Assembly: GCF_042650565.1 (NCBI RefSeq)
Contig: NZ_JBHSBH010000005.1
Location: 212,452 to 276,451, forward strand
Source of the DNA: Nocardiopsis_B sediminis
GTDB taxonomy: Bacteria > Actinomycetota > Actinomycetes > Streptosporangiales > Streptosporangiaceae
Direction of reading: 5' to 3'
DNA: 64,000 nucleotides
The position numbers and the translations under genes are program-made. Of this stretch, positions 42,588 through 50,683 are shown in pieces. Below the pieces are notes generated by a model. It had not been told where the DNA came from. It saw only the letters and a list, made by a program, of their open reading frames with translations, and did no database searches. Numbering within the stretch: position 1 is the first letter of the stretch; each line of letters starts with the position of its first letter.

Positions 42588-43766
42588 GTGACCGACCGCC
42601 TGTTCACCGAGACGCTGCGCGCGGCCATCGGCGCCGACCGGCTCGACGCGCGCCTGTCCTCGGAGGTGCTGTTCGCCGACCTCGGCGCCGACGCAGTGAG
42701 CCGGCTGCTGACATTCGACGCCCTCGACGACATCCTGGCCACGCGCCCGCTGGAGCCGCCACGGATCCGGCTGCACCGCAAGGGCGCCCCCGTTCCGGCT
42801 GCGCGCTACACCGAGCCGGGCGAGACGTCGGGCGCGGCCCGCCGGCTCCTGCGCCCCGATGCGCTCTACCGGGAGCTGCGCGACGGCGCGAGCCTGGTGC
42901 TCGACGGGATCGACCGCCTGCACCCCCCGATCCGCGACGCCGCCGACGACCTAATGCGCCTGGTGCGCGAGCGGGCGCAGGTGAACCTCTACCTGATCTG
43001 GGGCGACTCCCACGGCTTCGACACCCACTGGGACGACCACGACACCTTCATCGTGCAGGTCCAGGGGACCAAGGCCTGGCAGGTGCACGGGCAGGGCAGC
43101 CGCCCCTACCCGATGAAGGTCGACGCCGACCACGGCCACACAGCGCCCGAGGGCACGGTGTGGGAGGGGGTGCTGCGCCCGGGCCAGGTGCTGCACGTGC
43201 CCCGTGGGTGGTGGCACACGGTCACCGGGACCGGCGACGTCAGCATGCACCTCACCTTCGGGTTCACGCGCGCGACCGGCATCGACTGGGCGCGGTCGCT
43301 GCTGGACCGGCTGCACGAGGTGGAGTTCCTCCGCCGCGACCTGCCGAGCACCGCCTCCGCCGAGGAGCGCCGCGCCCACCACAGCGAGCTGGTCCGGCAC
43401 CTGGTGGACCTGGCGGGGCGGCACGGCGTGGACGACGCGCTGGCCGAGCGGGCGGCCCGCTTCCCGCGGCGGCAGTCGTTCTCCTTGGAGTGGGCGGTGG
43501 GCGACGCCGAGCCCGGCCCCGGTACCCGCGCCGAGTTCGTGCCGATCCTCACGCCGCCGCTGGAGCCGGAGGGCGACCAGGTCGCGATCACGGTCGCGGG
43601 CAGTCGCTACCGGTTCCCGGCCGCGGCCGGTCCGGTCATCTCCGAGCTGGCCCGGCTCCGCTCGGCGACGGCCGCCGAACTGGCCGAGGCGTCGGGGACG
43701 CCACCGGAGACCGTGGCGGCGGTGCTGCGCGCGCTGGTCCGCCACCATCTGGTGCTGCTGAGCTGA
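42588..43766 (+). CDS. JmjC/cupin_4 Fe(II)-2-oxoglutarate oxygenase with winged-helix tail
   Basis: A 392-residue member of the ribosomal-oxygenase-like JmjC family (YcfD/MINA53/NO66 relatives). The iron triad is intact: His147 and Asp149 in DTHWDDHDTF, and His210 in VPRGWWHTV. FIVQVQGTKAWQVHG and SMHLTFGF are typical strands. After a dimerisation region, the last ~65 residues (VAITVAGSRYRFP.., then TAAELAEASGTPPETVAAVLRALV) form a winged-helix-like domain that could bind a leader peptide. GTG 42588 follows GGAGG. It is likely to hydroxylate the neighbouring 35-residue peptide, or a ribosomal protein as its relatives do. Confidence 0.87.
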   Translation: MTDRLFTETLRAAIGADRLDARLSSEVLFADLGADAVSRLLTFDALDDILATRPLEPPRIRLHRKGAPVPAARYTEPGETSGAARRLLRPDALYRELRDGASLVLDGIDRLHPPIRDAADDLMRLVRERAQVNLYLIWGDSHGFDTHWDDHDTFIVQVQGTKAWQVHGQGSRPYPMKVDADHGHTAPEGTVWEGVLRPGQVLHVPRGWWHTVTGTGDVSMHLTFGFTRATGIDWARSLLDRLHEVEFLRRDLPSTASAEERRAHHSELVRHLVDLAGRHGVDDALAERAARFPRRQSFSLEWAVGDAEPGPGTRAEFVPILTPPLEPEGDQVAITVAGSRYRFPAAAGPVISELARLRSATAAELAEASGTPPETVAAVLRALVRHHLVLLS

Positions 43767-43769
43767 GTC

Positions 43770-44573
43770 TCAGCGCGGGGGCAGCCCCGCCGCGCGACGG
43801 CGGGTGTGGACGTGGATGCCGTCGAGGAGGCGCTGGAGGCCGAATTCGACCTCGGTGCCCATGTCCACGCCCTCCTCCGCGCCTTCTTCCACGGCGCCGG
43901 GGGGCGGGTCGAACAGCCCGTCGCGCACCAGGCCGGCCAGCATGGGGAACGCGTCGTCGGTGACCACACCGCGCAGGGTGTCGGCGTAGTCGCGCGCGGC
44001 CTGGACCGCGCTGACGCCGGCCCGCCCCCGGGTGCGGTTCATATCGGCGCCCAGGCGGCCCAGTCCCCGCAGCGCCCCGTCGAGGAAGGTCACGGCGCTG
44101 ATCGCCTCGCCGGGGTCCAGGCCGGCCCGGGTGAGCGGGCCCAGGAAGGCCTCCAGCCAGCTCAGTCCGCCGGGGCCGACCGGCGGCCCCGGAGAGTGCG
44201 CCTCCAGGACCCAGGGGCGCCGCTGGTAGGTGGCGAGCAGGGCGCGGGCGACGGCTTCCAGTTGCTCCCGCCAGCCTTCGATGCGGCCGACCTCGGGGGC
44301 GCGGCCGACAGCGGTGTCGACCATGACAAGGACCAGCTGTTCCTTGGCCGGAACGTGGCGGTAGAGCGACATGGTGGTGTAGCCGAGCTCTTTGGCGACG
44401 CGCTGCATGGAGACGGCGTCGAGCCCTTCGATGTCGGCGATCCCGATGGCGGTCCGCACGATCCGGTCGAGGCTGAGCTTGGGCCGCGGCCCGCGGGAGG
44501 CGCGCGGGGGGCCGCCCCAGAGCAGGTCGACGATGCGCGCCCGCCCGCCGGTGCCGTCGTTTCCGCTCGCCAT
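43770..44573 (-). CDS. TetR-family regulator with TetR_C domain
   Basis: A 267-residue regulator. The helix-turn-helix is RIVRTAIGIADIEGLDAVSMQRVAKELGYTTMSLYRHVPAKEQL, followed by a TetR-class ligand domain (LEAHSPGPPVGPGGLSWLEAFLGPL). It is divergent from the DUF2306 membrane protein, with two palindromes between them, so it should repress both. Its stop is 3 nt from the JmjC gene stop (convergent). The ligand is unknown, but the class often responds to drugs. Confidence 0.92.
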   Translation of the reverse strand: MASGNDGTGGRARIVDLLWGGPPRASRGPRPKLSLDRIVRTAIGIADIEGLDAVSMQRVAKELGYTTMSLYRHVPAKEQLVLVMVDTAVGRAPEVGRIEGWREQLEAVARALLATYQRRPWVLEAHSPGPPVGPGGLSWLEAFLGPLTRAGLDPGEAISAVTFLDGALRGLGRLGADMNRTRGRAGVSAVQAARDYADTLRGVVTDDAFPMLAGLVRDGLFDPPPGAVEEGAEEGVDMGTEVEFGLQRLLDGIHVHTRRRAAGLPPR

Positions 44574-44613
44574 CGCCCCCCCGTCACGCCGTGCTTGACG
44601 CCCATCCTAAAAC

Positions 44614-44650
44614 TGTGTATCACTTACACAGAAAAGTGTATGGCATACAC
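44614..44650. promoter_or_regulatory. Tandem palindromic TetR operators
   Basis: TGTGTATCACTTACACA (44614-44630) and GTGTATGGCATACAC (44636-44650) are two inverted repeats sharing GTGTA/TACAC arms, 22 bp apart, within the AT-rich divergent promoter region. TTGACG at 44595-44600 could be the -35 of the rightward promoter, which the first palindrome would then overlap. Confidence 0.8.
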
Positions 44651-44710
44651 AGATATGCCGCGGCGGATGCACCCACCACCATCATCCGCCCCGACCCCCA
44701 GGAGCCGTCC

Positions 44711-45502
44711 ATGCAACCGACCCCCGAGGAGACCACCGAGACCGCCGGCTCCCCCACGCCCACCGCCGGGACCGCCCGCGCACCGCGCCGCCGCGCCACC
44801 GCACCCTGGTGGCGCCGACCCTGGGTGCTGCCCCTGGCGGTGGTGTGCGCGGCGTTCCTCGCCTTCTCGCTGCCGCCGTACCTGACCTTCGACCCCGCCC
44901 AGTCCCGGGTCGCCCCCCGCGCCGACGTCGCCTGGCACTACCCGGTGCTCGTCGGCCACATCCTGCTGGGCTCGGTGGTCCTGGCCGCCTCGTGCCTCCA
45001 GGTGTGGCCGTGGCTGCGCCGGCGCCGCCCGGCCGTGCACCGGTGGAGCGGGCGCGTCTACGTCGCGGCCGCGCTGCCCACCGCGCTCATGGCCCTGGCG
45101 ATCGCCCCGCTCGGCGCCATGGGCCTGGCGCAGCAGACCGGAAACGCCTTTTCGGCCCTCCTGTGGTTCGGGTGCACGCTCGCCGGATACCGGGCGGCGC
45201 GCGGCCGCCGCTTCGCCGACCACCGGGAGTGGATGGTGCGCAGCTTCGCCCTGGCCTGGTCGATCGTCACCAACCGGGTATGGCTCGTGGCCTGCCTGGC
45301 CATGGCGGCCCCCGCCCTGGACACGGTCTACGGCGGCGACGAGGACCTGATGCTCCAGGCGGCCGCGGGGGCCTCGGTATGGCTGAGCTGGGTCGCGAAC
45401 CTGCTCATCGCCGAGTGGTGGCTGCGCCGCACCCGCACGGGCGGCAGGACCCGAGGACCGGTGGGCGGATACCGGACAGGACGGACGGTCAATTGGCCGT
45501 GA
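44711..45502 (+). CDS. DUF2306 membrane protein
   Basis: A 263-residue integral membrane protein with about seven hydrophobic segments after a polar N-terminal 40 residues. WHYPVLVGHILLGSVVLAASCLQVWPWLRRRRPAVHRWSGRVYV and FADHREWMVRSFALAWSIVTNRVW are characteristic of DUF2306, whose conserved His residues suggest haem or metal binding. ATG 44711 follows GGAG. It is controlled by the divergent TetR protein. Function unknown. Confidence 0.88.
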   Translation: MQPTPEETTETAGSPTPTAGTARAPRRRATAPWWRRPWVLPLAVVCAAFLAFSLPPYLTFDPAQSRVAPRADVAWHYPVLVGHILLGSVVLAASCLQVWPWLRRRRPAVHRWSGRVYVAAALPTALMALAIAPLGAMGLAQQTGNAFSALLWFGCTLAGYRAARGRRFADHREWMVRSFALAWSIVTNRVWLVACLAMAAPALDTVYGGDEDLMLQAAAGASVWLSWVANLLIAEWWLRRTRTGGRTRGPVGGYRTGRTVNWP

Positions 45503-45618
45503 TCCGCAACCCGCCCATCACCCCCGTCCCGGACCCCCGGGGCGGGGGATTCCCGTATTCCGGAACCGCCGGGGCGGATGCGGAGCGTGGCGGAGCGCGT
45601 TGCCGCAGCGAGAGGCAT

Positions 45619-45637
45619 TAGGGTAGCCTCATCTAAC
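45619..45637 (+). promoter_or_regulatory. Iron box (IdeR/DmdR type) before the ferric reductase gene
   Basis: TTAGGGTAGCCTCATCTAA resembles the actinobacterial iron-box consensus TTAGGTTAGGCTAACCTAA. It lies 125 nt before the start codon, so the mRNA probably has a leader of about 100 nt. Iron-loaded IdeR/DmdR should repress the gene. Confidence 0.8.
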
Positions 45638-45761
45638 GGGATGGCGATCTTGTGGCGATGCCCCGCGGGGCCGCACGAGGCCGGCGGGACACTACGCTGC
45701 GCACGCCCCCTCCACGACACCTGGCGGCCCGCGCGGCCCGGGAAGGCTGGCTGAAGCAGAC

Positions 45762-46628
45762 ATGGCAGTGGCTCAGGCACCGTTGCAGGCCGTCGTCGAC
45801 GCCTGCGCGCCGCTGAAGTTCGCCCCCCTGCCCGACATCCAGGCCGGCGAGCTCACCGTGCGCCGCGAGCACCCGGGAACCGAGCACTACTACCGCGCCG
45901 ACCTCATGGTCGCCGAGGACACCGTCGGTGCCCTGTTCGACCAGATCACGGCGCACCACGGCCCCGGGCACCGGCTGCCCGCCGCCACCCACTTCCTCCG
46001 GGCGCTGCTGCGCGAGCCCATCTTCATGGTCTCCGCGGGCATCTACCTCACCGGCCGCGCGCCGCTCCTGGAGCGGCGGCACCTGTGGTTCCCGTGGCTG
46101 TCCAACATCGGCTTCGGCACCCCCATGGTCACCAGCCCGCGGGTGGCCGTCCTGCCCGACGACCCCGCGGCCGGCCACCCCGACTCCGTCGTGGTCGCCG
46201 ACGACGCCGCCCTCGACCGGATCGCCGCCGAGCACCTGGTCGCGGCCTTCACCCCCGTCATCGAGGCCGTGCACGCCCACACGCGGGTGGGCCTGCGCAC
46301 CCTGTGGGGCTGGGTGCTCGACACCCTGCACTTCTACATGCTCAACCCCGCGCGGTTCCTGGGCCGCGACGCCGAGGCCGCGTGGGACCGCGCCGACCGC
46401 CTGGGCGATGCCCTGGTGCGCGCCGGCGCGATCACCCGGGCCAGACCGCGGCTGTTCCCCTTCTGCGCCGGCCACCCGCGCGGCACCTGGGCGGTCCGCG
46501 GCACCTGCTGCTTCGACTACAAGGGCGACCCCGAGCACGGGTACTGCACCACGTGCCCGCTCAAGAGCGACGCCGACCGCCGCAGCGAACTCCAGGAGTG
46601 GCTGCGCAACCCGGCGCTGGCGCCCTGA
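45762..46628 (+). CDS. FhuF-like siderophore ferric reductase (2Fe-2S)
   Basis: A 288-residue protein with the C-terminal signature RGTCCFDYKGDPEHGYCTTCPL, i.e. the CC-x10-C-x2-C cluster ligands of the FhuF family. These proteins reduce ferric siderophores in the cytoplasm to release iron. The N-terminal ~230 residues match the FhuF-like domain only loosely, as is usual. An iron box lies upstream. Siderophore genes are encoded on the other strand 1 kb away, so it probably serves the same siderophore. Confidence 0.85.
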   Translation: MAVAQAPLQAVVDACAPLKFAPLPDIQAGELTVRREHPGTEHYYRADLMVAEDTVGALFDQITAHHGPGHRLPAATHFLRALLREPIFMVSAGIYLTGRAPLLERRHLWFPWLSNIGFGTPMVTSPRVAVLPDDPAAGHPDSVVVADDAALDRIAAEHLVAAFTPVIEAVHAHTRVGLRTLWGWVLDTLHFYMLNPARFLGRDAEAAWDRADRLGDALVRAGAITRARPRLFPFCAGHPRGTWAVRGTCCFDYKGDPEHGYCTTCPLKSDADRRSELQEWLRNPALAP

Positions 46629-46645
46629 GCTGAGCGGAACGGGGG

Positions 46646-46885
46646 TCACCCGCCGCTCCCGTAGCGCCACCTGAGGAACCCGTGCTCGCGTTCGACCCTG
46701 CGCATCTCGGTGTACAGGGCGTCGGCGTCGTGCGCGGAGACCACCGCGCCGCCGGGCGGGAGCGGCCAGCGGGCGAACGCCCAGTAGCGGCGCGTGTAGC
46801 AGCCCCACAGGACGAGCCACATGTCCTGTTTCTGCCACTCGATGTGGGCCGCGACGCGACGCCGCTCGTGGTCGTCACCATCCAT
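46646..46885 (-). CDS. Small conserved-looking protein, function unknown (79 aa)
   Basis: A 79-residue protein rich in Trp (HIEWQKQDMWLVLWGCYTRRYWAFARWPLPPG) with a helical C-terminus (DADALYTEMRRVEREHGF). It resembles short hypothetical proteins that I recall from other actinomycetes. No signal or membrane segment. The ATG at 46885 has no clear ribosome binding site. It lies 51 nt downstream of panD in the same direction. Confidence 0.6.
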   Translation of the reverse strand: MDGDDHERRRVAAHIEWQKQDMWLVLWGCYTRRYWAFARWPLPPGGAVVSAHDADALYTEMRRVEREHGFLRWRYGSGG

Positions 46886-46936
46886 TGCGAGTGGTGCATA
46901 CCCCGGTGGCTCACTGGGCGATCGGGCCGGATGTGG

Positions 46937-47380
46937 TCAGCGTGCCCCGCTGGACACGGGCGCGGTGGTGCGCCCGGAGTCCAGTCCGGAGCCGGGTACC
47001 GGCTCCGCGGGGTCGTCCCCCAGGTGCACGATGCGGTTGGCCGCGTCGACGTGCACCACCTTGGGCGTGTGCGCGGCCCGCTCGGCGTCGTCGACCTCGA
47101 CGTAGGACATGATGATCACCAGGTCGCCGGGGCTGACCAGGTGGGCGGCGGCGCCGTTGACGCCGATGACCCCGCTGCCCCGCTCGCCGGTGATCGTGTA
47201 GGTGACCAGCCGGTTGCCGTTGTCGATGTCGACGACGTGGACCTGCTCCCCCTCGACCAGGTCCGCCGCCTCCATGAGGTCGGCGTCGATCGTGATGGAG
47301 CCGACGTAGTGCAGGTCGGCGTGGGTGACCGTGGCGCGGTGGATCTTGCCGTTGAACAGTGTGCGACGCACGTTCTTCAT
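46937..47380 (-). CDS. panD: Aspartate 1-decarboxylase
   Basis: A 147-residue pyruvoyl-dependent decarboxylase that makes beta-alanine for pantothenate and coenzyme A. The proenzyme is self-cleaved at Gly27-Ser28 in HYVGSITID, giving the pyruvoyl group from Ser28. MKNVRRTLFNGKIHRATVTHADL is the family N-terminus, and VIGVNGAAAHLVSPGDLVIIMSY the C-terminal part. The last ~25 residues are an extra polar tail. It follows mbtH after a strong terminator, so it is probably transcribed separately from the siderophore genes. Confidence 0.95.
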   Translation of the reverse strand: MKNVRRTLFNGKIHRATVTHADLHYVGSITIDADLMEAADLVEGEQVHVVDIDNGNRLVTYTITGERGSGVIGVNGAAAHLVSPGDLVIIMSYVEVDDAERAAHTPKVVHVDAANRIVHLGDDPAEPVPGSGLDSGRTTAPVSSGAR

Positions 47381-47468
47381 CCTCGGTGTGTGCTGGGACG
47401 TGTCTACAGACCCCGTCAGGGGTTCCGTGCACCTCCATCATGGCCCCGGCCCGCAGGCCGGGTGCTCA

Positions 47469-47496
47469 GCGGGGTGGCCCGGCCGGGCCACCCCGC
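47469..47496 (-). terminator. Terminator of the siderophore operon
   Basis: A perfect 28-nt palindrome (14-bp arms, GCGGGGTGGCCCGG and its complement, no spare loop bases) lies 46 nt past the mbtH stop. A shorter GC hairpin follows within 47440-47462. Confidence 0.75.
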
Positions 47497-47541
47497 CACA
47501 CGTCGAACGCCGCCGCCGGGCGCGGTGTTCCGCGCCGGTGT

Positions 47542-47760
47542 TCAGGCGCCGCCGGCGCCCGCGGCCTGGCGCAGGCTCGCCGGGCGGAGGTCGGTCCAGT
47601 GGGTCTCGACGTATTCCAAGGCCTCGGCGCGGGCGGCGGGACCGTAGACGGTCTGCCAGCCCTCGGGGACGACGGCGAACTCCGGCCACAGCGAGTACTG
47701 CTCTTCGTCGTTGACCAGGACCAGGAAGGTGCCCTCGGCGTCGTCGAACGGATTGGTCAT
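47542..47760 (-). CDS. mbtH: MbtH-like protein
   Basis: A 72-residue partner protein of NRPS adenylation domains. FLVLVNDEEQYSLWPEFAVVPEGWQTVYG and THWTDLRP contain the invariant Ser-Leu-Trp and Pro-x-Gly-Trp residues. It lies after the N-monooxygenase gene (92 nt) in the same direction. No NRPS is encoded in the window, so its partner must be elsewhere on the chromosome. Confidence 0.95.
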   Translation of the reverse strand: MTNPFDDAEGTFLVLVNDEEQYSLWPEFAVVPEGWQTVYGPAARAEALEYVETHWTDLRPASLRQAAGAGGA

Positions 47761-47852
47761 GCGGCACTCCGAAATCTGAGTCTGCGGGGTCGGCCGTACT
47801 TTAGCGGCCGGGGTCCCCGCCGGGAGGGGAAACGCAGGTCCTGTGGACGGGC

Positions 47853-49190
47853 TCAGCGCTGCGCCGGGACGGCGGGGGCGTGCGGGAGGCGGGCGGCCAC
47901 CGCGTCGAGGATGCGGCCGACGCGCACCGCGACGTTGGACAGCAGCGAGGACGAGATGCCGTGGGTGTGCTCGGTCCCGCCCTGGAGGTAGATGCCGCAG
48001 GTGAGCTCGTCGCTGGTGGCCAGCCGGTAATCGCGTTCGACGGCGGGGCGCCCCTGGGGGTCGGTGACGACGTGGCCGGCGAGGTCGCCGAGGAGGTCGC
48101 GGGGGTCGCCCGGGCGGTAGCCGGTGGCGAAGACGACGTAGTCGGCGTCGATGGGGGTCTGCTTGCCGCTGGGCAGGTGCTCGACGGTGACGGTCACGCC
48201 GTCGGGGCGCTCGTTCACCCCGGCGACCCGGGAGGTGTTGTGCAGCCGCAGCCGCTCCACCCCGTTGACCTTGTCCTGGTAGGAGGCCCGGTACAGGGCG
48301 TCGATGAGGTCGGGGTCGACCACCGAGTAGTTGGTGTTGCGGTGGTAGTCCATGATCTCGGCCCGGACCTCGGGCGAGGAGTCGAAGTAGGTGTCGGCGG
48401 CCTCGGGGTCGAAGATGCGGTTGGCGAAGGGGCTGTCGTCGGAGGGGCTGTAGCCGTAGCGGGAGAACACGGCGTTGACCTCGGCTCCGGGGAAGCGCCG
48501 GTAGAGGTGGTCGGCGGCCTCGGCGGCGCTCTGGCCGGCGCCCACGACCACGAACCGGCGCGGCGCGGCGCCCGGGTCCAGCTCCCCTAGGCGGTGCAGG
48601 AGGTACTCGCTGTGCCAGACCCGCGCGCCCTCGGCCACGCCGTCGGGCAGGCGCGGGGACAGCCCGGGGGCGAACACGAGGTTGCGTCCGCGGCTGCGCT
48701 CCAGGGAGCCGTCCGCGGAGCGGGCGACGACGTCGAGCTGGGCGACCCGGCCCGCGGAGTCGCGGACGGGTTCGACCGCGACCACCTCGGAGGAGTAGCG
48801 GACCTGGTCGGCGACCCGGCCGGCGCACCAGGCGAGGTAGTCGTGGAACTCGGTGCGCAGGGGGAACAGGGTCTTGTGGTTGATGAAGTCGTGCAGCCGG
48901 CCCACCGAGCTCAGGTAGCACAGGAAGCTGAAGTCGCTGGCCGGGTTGCGCGTGGTGACCAGGTCCTTGAGGAACGACACCTGCATGGTGGCGTCGTCCA
49001 GCAGCATCCCGCGGTGCCAGCCGAACCGCTCCTGGCGCTCGTGGAACACCCCGCTGATGGCGGGCACGGCGGGGTCGGCCGCGGCGCGCTCCCGCTGTTC
49101 GCGCAGGCCGATGGCCAGGGAGACGTTGGAGGGCCCGAATCCGATCCCGACGATGTCGTGGGCGGGCGGAGGCTGCGGCGTGGAGGTCAC
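47853..49190 (-). CDS. L-ornithine/L-lysine N-monooxygenase (SidA/IucD family)
   Basis: A 445-residue flavoprotein that hydroxylates the side-chain amine of ornithine or lysine, the first step to hydroxamate siderophores. VGIGFGPSNVSLAIGL binds FAD, WHRGMLLDDATMQVSFLKDLVTTRNPASDFSFL is the family hallmark, VVVGAGQSAAEAADHLYRRFP binds NADPH, and DYVVFATGY is the late ATG-like motif. It is encoded 70 nt after isochorismate synthase, so the siderophore may combine hydroxamate and catecholate groups. Ornithine is the more usual substrate for this subgroup. Confidence 0.94.
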   Translation of the reverse strand: MTSTPQPPPAHDIVGIGFGPSNVSLAIGLREQRERAAADPAVPAISGVFHERQERFGWHRGMLLDDATMQVSFLKDLVTTRNPASDFSFLCYLSSVGRLHDFINHKTLFPLRTEFHDYLAWCAGRVADQVRYSSEVVAVEPVRDSAGRVAQLDVVARSADGSLERSRGRNLVFAPGLSPRLPDGVAEGARVWHSEYLLHRLGELDPGAAPRRFVVVGAGQSAAEAADHLYRRFPGAEVNAVFSRYGYSPSDDSPFANRIFDPEAADTYFDSSPEVRAEIMDYHRNTNYSVVDPDLIDALYRASYQDKVNGVERLRLHNTSRVAGVNERPDGVTVTVEHLPSGKQTPIDADYVVFATGYRPGDPRDLLGDLAGHVVTDPQGRPAVERDYRLATSDELTCGIYLQGGTEHTHGISSSLLSNVAVRVGRILDAVAARLPHAPAVPAQR

Positions 49191-49260
49191 GGTCGTCCTG
49201 CCTTTCAGGGCGGGGGCGGGTCTGGTCGTTCGCGGGATCGGCGGGCAGGGGTCCGGGCGG

Positions 49261-50463
49261 TCAGAAGGGCTGGTTGATGCCGAGCGCGAGCAGCAGGGTG
49301 CGCAGCTTGGCCGAGGTCTCGGCGAGTTCCGCCTCGGGGTCGGACCCGGTGACGATGCCGCCGCCCGCGAAGAGGTCGAGGGTGTCGCCGGCGATGTCGG
49401 CGCACCGGATGGTGACCACCCACTCGCCGTCGCCGCGGGCGTCGGTGTGGCCCACGGCCCCGGTGTAGAAGCCGCGGTCGAAGGGCTCGGTGGCGGCGAT
49501 GGCGGCGCGCGCGTCGGCGGTGGGGGTGCCGCAGACGGCCGGTGTGGGGTGCAGGGCGCGCACCAGCCGCGCCGACGGCGTTGCGGGGTCGCGCAGCTCC
49601 CCCGAGATCCGGGTGGACAGGTGCCACATGGTGGCGGTGCGGACGAGCTCGGGTTCGGGCGGGACGCGCAGCGACCGGCAGAAGGGGCGCAGGCCGTCGG
49701 CCACGGCGTCGACCACGACGGCGTGCTCGTAGCGGTCCTTGTCCGAGGCGAGGAGGGCGACGGCGCGCTGCTGGTCCTTGGTGGGATCGGCGCTGCGCTG
49801 CGCGGAGCCGGCCAGCGGGTTGGCGGTGACGGCGGCCCCGCTCTTGGCGACGAGCAGTTCGGGGCTGGCGCCGACGAGGGTGCGGGCCGCCGGGCCGGCC
49901 GCGGGCAGGTCCAGGGCGAAGGTGAAGCCGGAGGGGTCGCGCCAGGCGAGGTTGCGCAGCAGCTGCGGCACGTCGACGGGGCCGGGCCCGGTCAGCCGCA
50001 GGGACCGGGCCAGCACCACCTTGCGCAGGCCGCCGCCCGGTTCGCCGCCGTCGCCCGCATCGGCGTCGGCGAGGAGCTTGAGGATCTGCTCGACGCCGGC
50101 GATGTGGTCGGCGGGATCGGGCAGGGGCCGGGCCGACCAGGGTCCGGGCAGGGGGCGCTGCCCGCGGCCGGATGTGCGGCCGGAGGCGAGGGCGGGCGCG
50201 CGGCGCAGGACCTCGGGGACCACGACGCGGGCGGGCGCGGCGTCGTCGAAGGGGATGGCGCCGATGGCGACGGGGGGTGCGCCGCCGTCGGTCGTGGTCT
50301 CGCCCAGCACGGCCAGGGCGTCGTCGAGGTCGTCGACGGCGGTGACGACGCCGTCGCCGAGGAGAGTGCCGTTGGGGGAGGCGAAGAAGGATGCCCCGGG
50401 CCGGTAGGCGGCGAGCAGGTCCGCCGCGTCCGGGTCGGGGGTCGCGGCGCGCTGATGGAACAC
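49261..50463 (-). CDS. Isochorismate synthase (EntC/DhbC type)
   Basis: A 400-residue chorismate-using enzyme that converts chorismate to isochorismate. VALARSLRLTG-like VLARS, TLVGASPELLVAKSG, NPLAGSAQRS, HLSTRISGEL, LHPTPAVCGTP and the final FAGGGIVTGSDPEAELAETSAKL are all family blocks, with the Mg-binding Glu residues. The product normally goes to 2,3-dihydroxybenzoate or salicylate for a siderophore. I start at GTG 50463, 7 nt after GAGG. The entA/entB/entE-type genes that should follow are absent here, so the pathway is split. Confidence 0.93.
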   Translation of the reverse strand: MFHQRAATPDPDAADLLAAYRPGASFFASPNGTLLGDGVVTAVDDLDDALAVLGETTTDGGAPPVAIGAIPFDDAAPARVVVPEVLRRAPALASGRTSGRGQRPLPGPWSARPLPDPADHIAGVEQILKLLADADAGDGGEPGGGLRKVVLARSLRLTGPGPVDVPQLLRNLAWRDPSGFTFALDLPAAGPAARTLVGASPELLVAKSGAAVTANPLAGSAQRSADPTKDQQRAVALLASDKDRYEHAVVVDAVADGLRPFCRSLRVPPEPELVRTATMWHLSTRISGELRDPATPSARLVRALHPTPAVCGTPTADARAAIAATEPFDRGFYTGAVGHTDARGDGEWVVTIRCADIAGDTLDLFAGGGIVTGSDPEAELAETSAKLRTLLLALGINQPF

Positions 50464-50573
50464 CGGTCGGCCTCTTTTCCGCGCTGTGGGGTGGTCGTGG
50501 AGGGATGGGGGTTCGGCCGCGCGGGGGTGCCGGACGCAGCACGGGCGCCGTGGATAGGACAAGCAAACCTTAC

Positions 50574-50592
50574 CAAGGTTAACCTTACCTAA
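50574..50592 (-). promoter_or_regulatory. Iron box before isochorismate synthase
   Basis: Read on the minus strand, TTAGGTAAGGTTAACCTTG fits the IdeR/DmdR consensus well. A second, overlapping AACCTTACC repeat (50567-50575) could allow two dimers to bind. It lies 111 nt upstream of the GTG. Confidence 0.85.
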
Positions 50593-50683
50593 GCCGACGC
50601 CCGTAGAAGTTTCGGTCGGCACGGCGCACCGTGTCAACCCGCAACAGGAAGACAAATCGCACAGGCGCCGGGGGCGCTGTCCC

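Noticed and set aside
42588..43766. Plain ribosomal oxygenase (YcfD-like) as the only interpretation of the JmjC protein
   Set aside because: It cannot be excluded, but the 35-codon gene and the protease directly upstream in the same direction make a peptide substrate at least as likely. I therefore kept both options.
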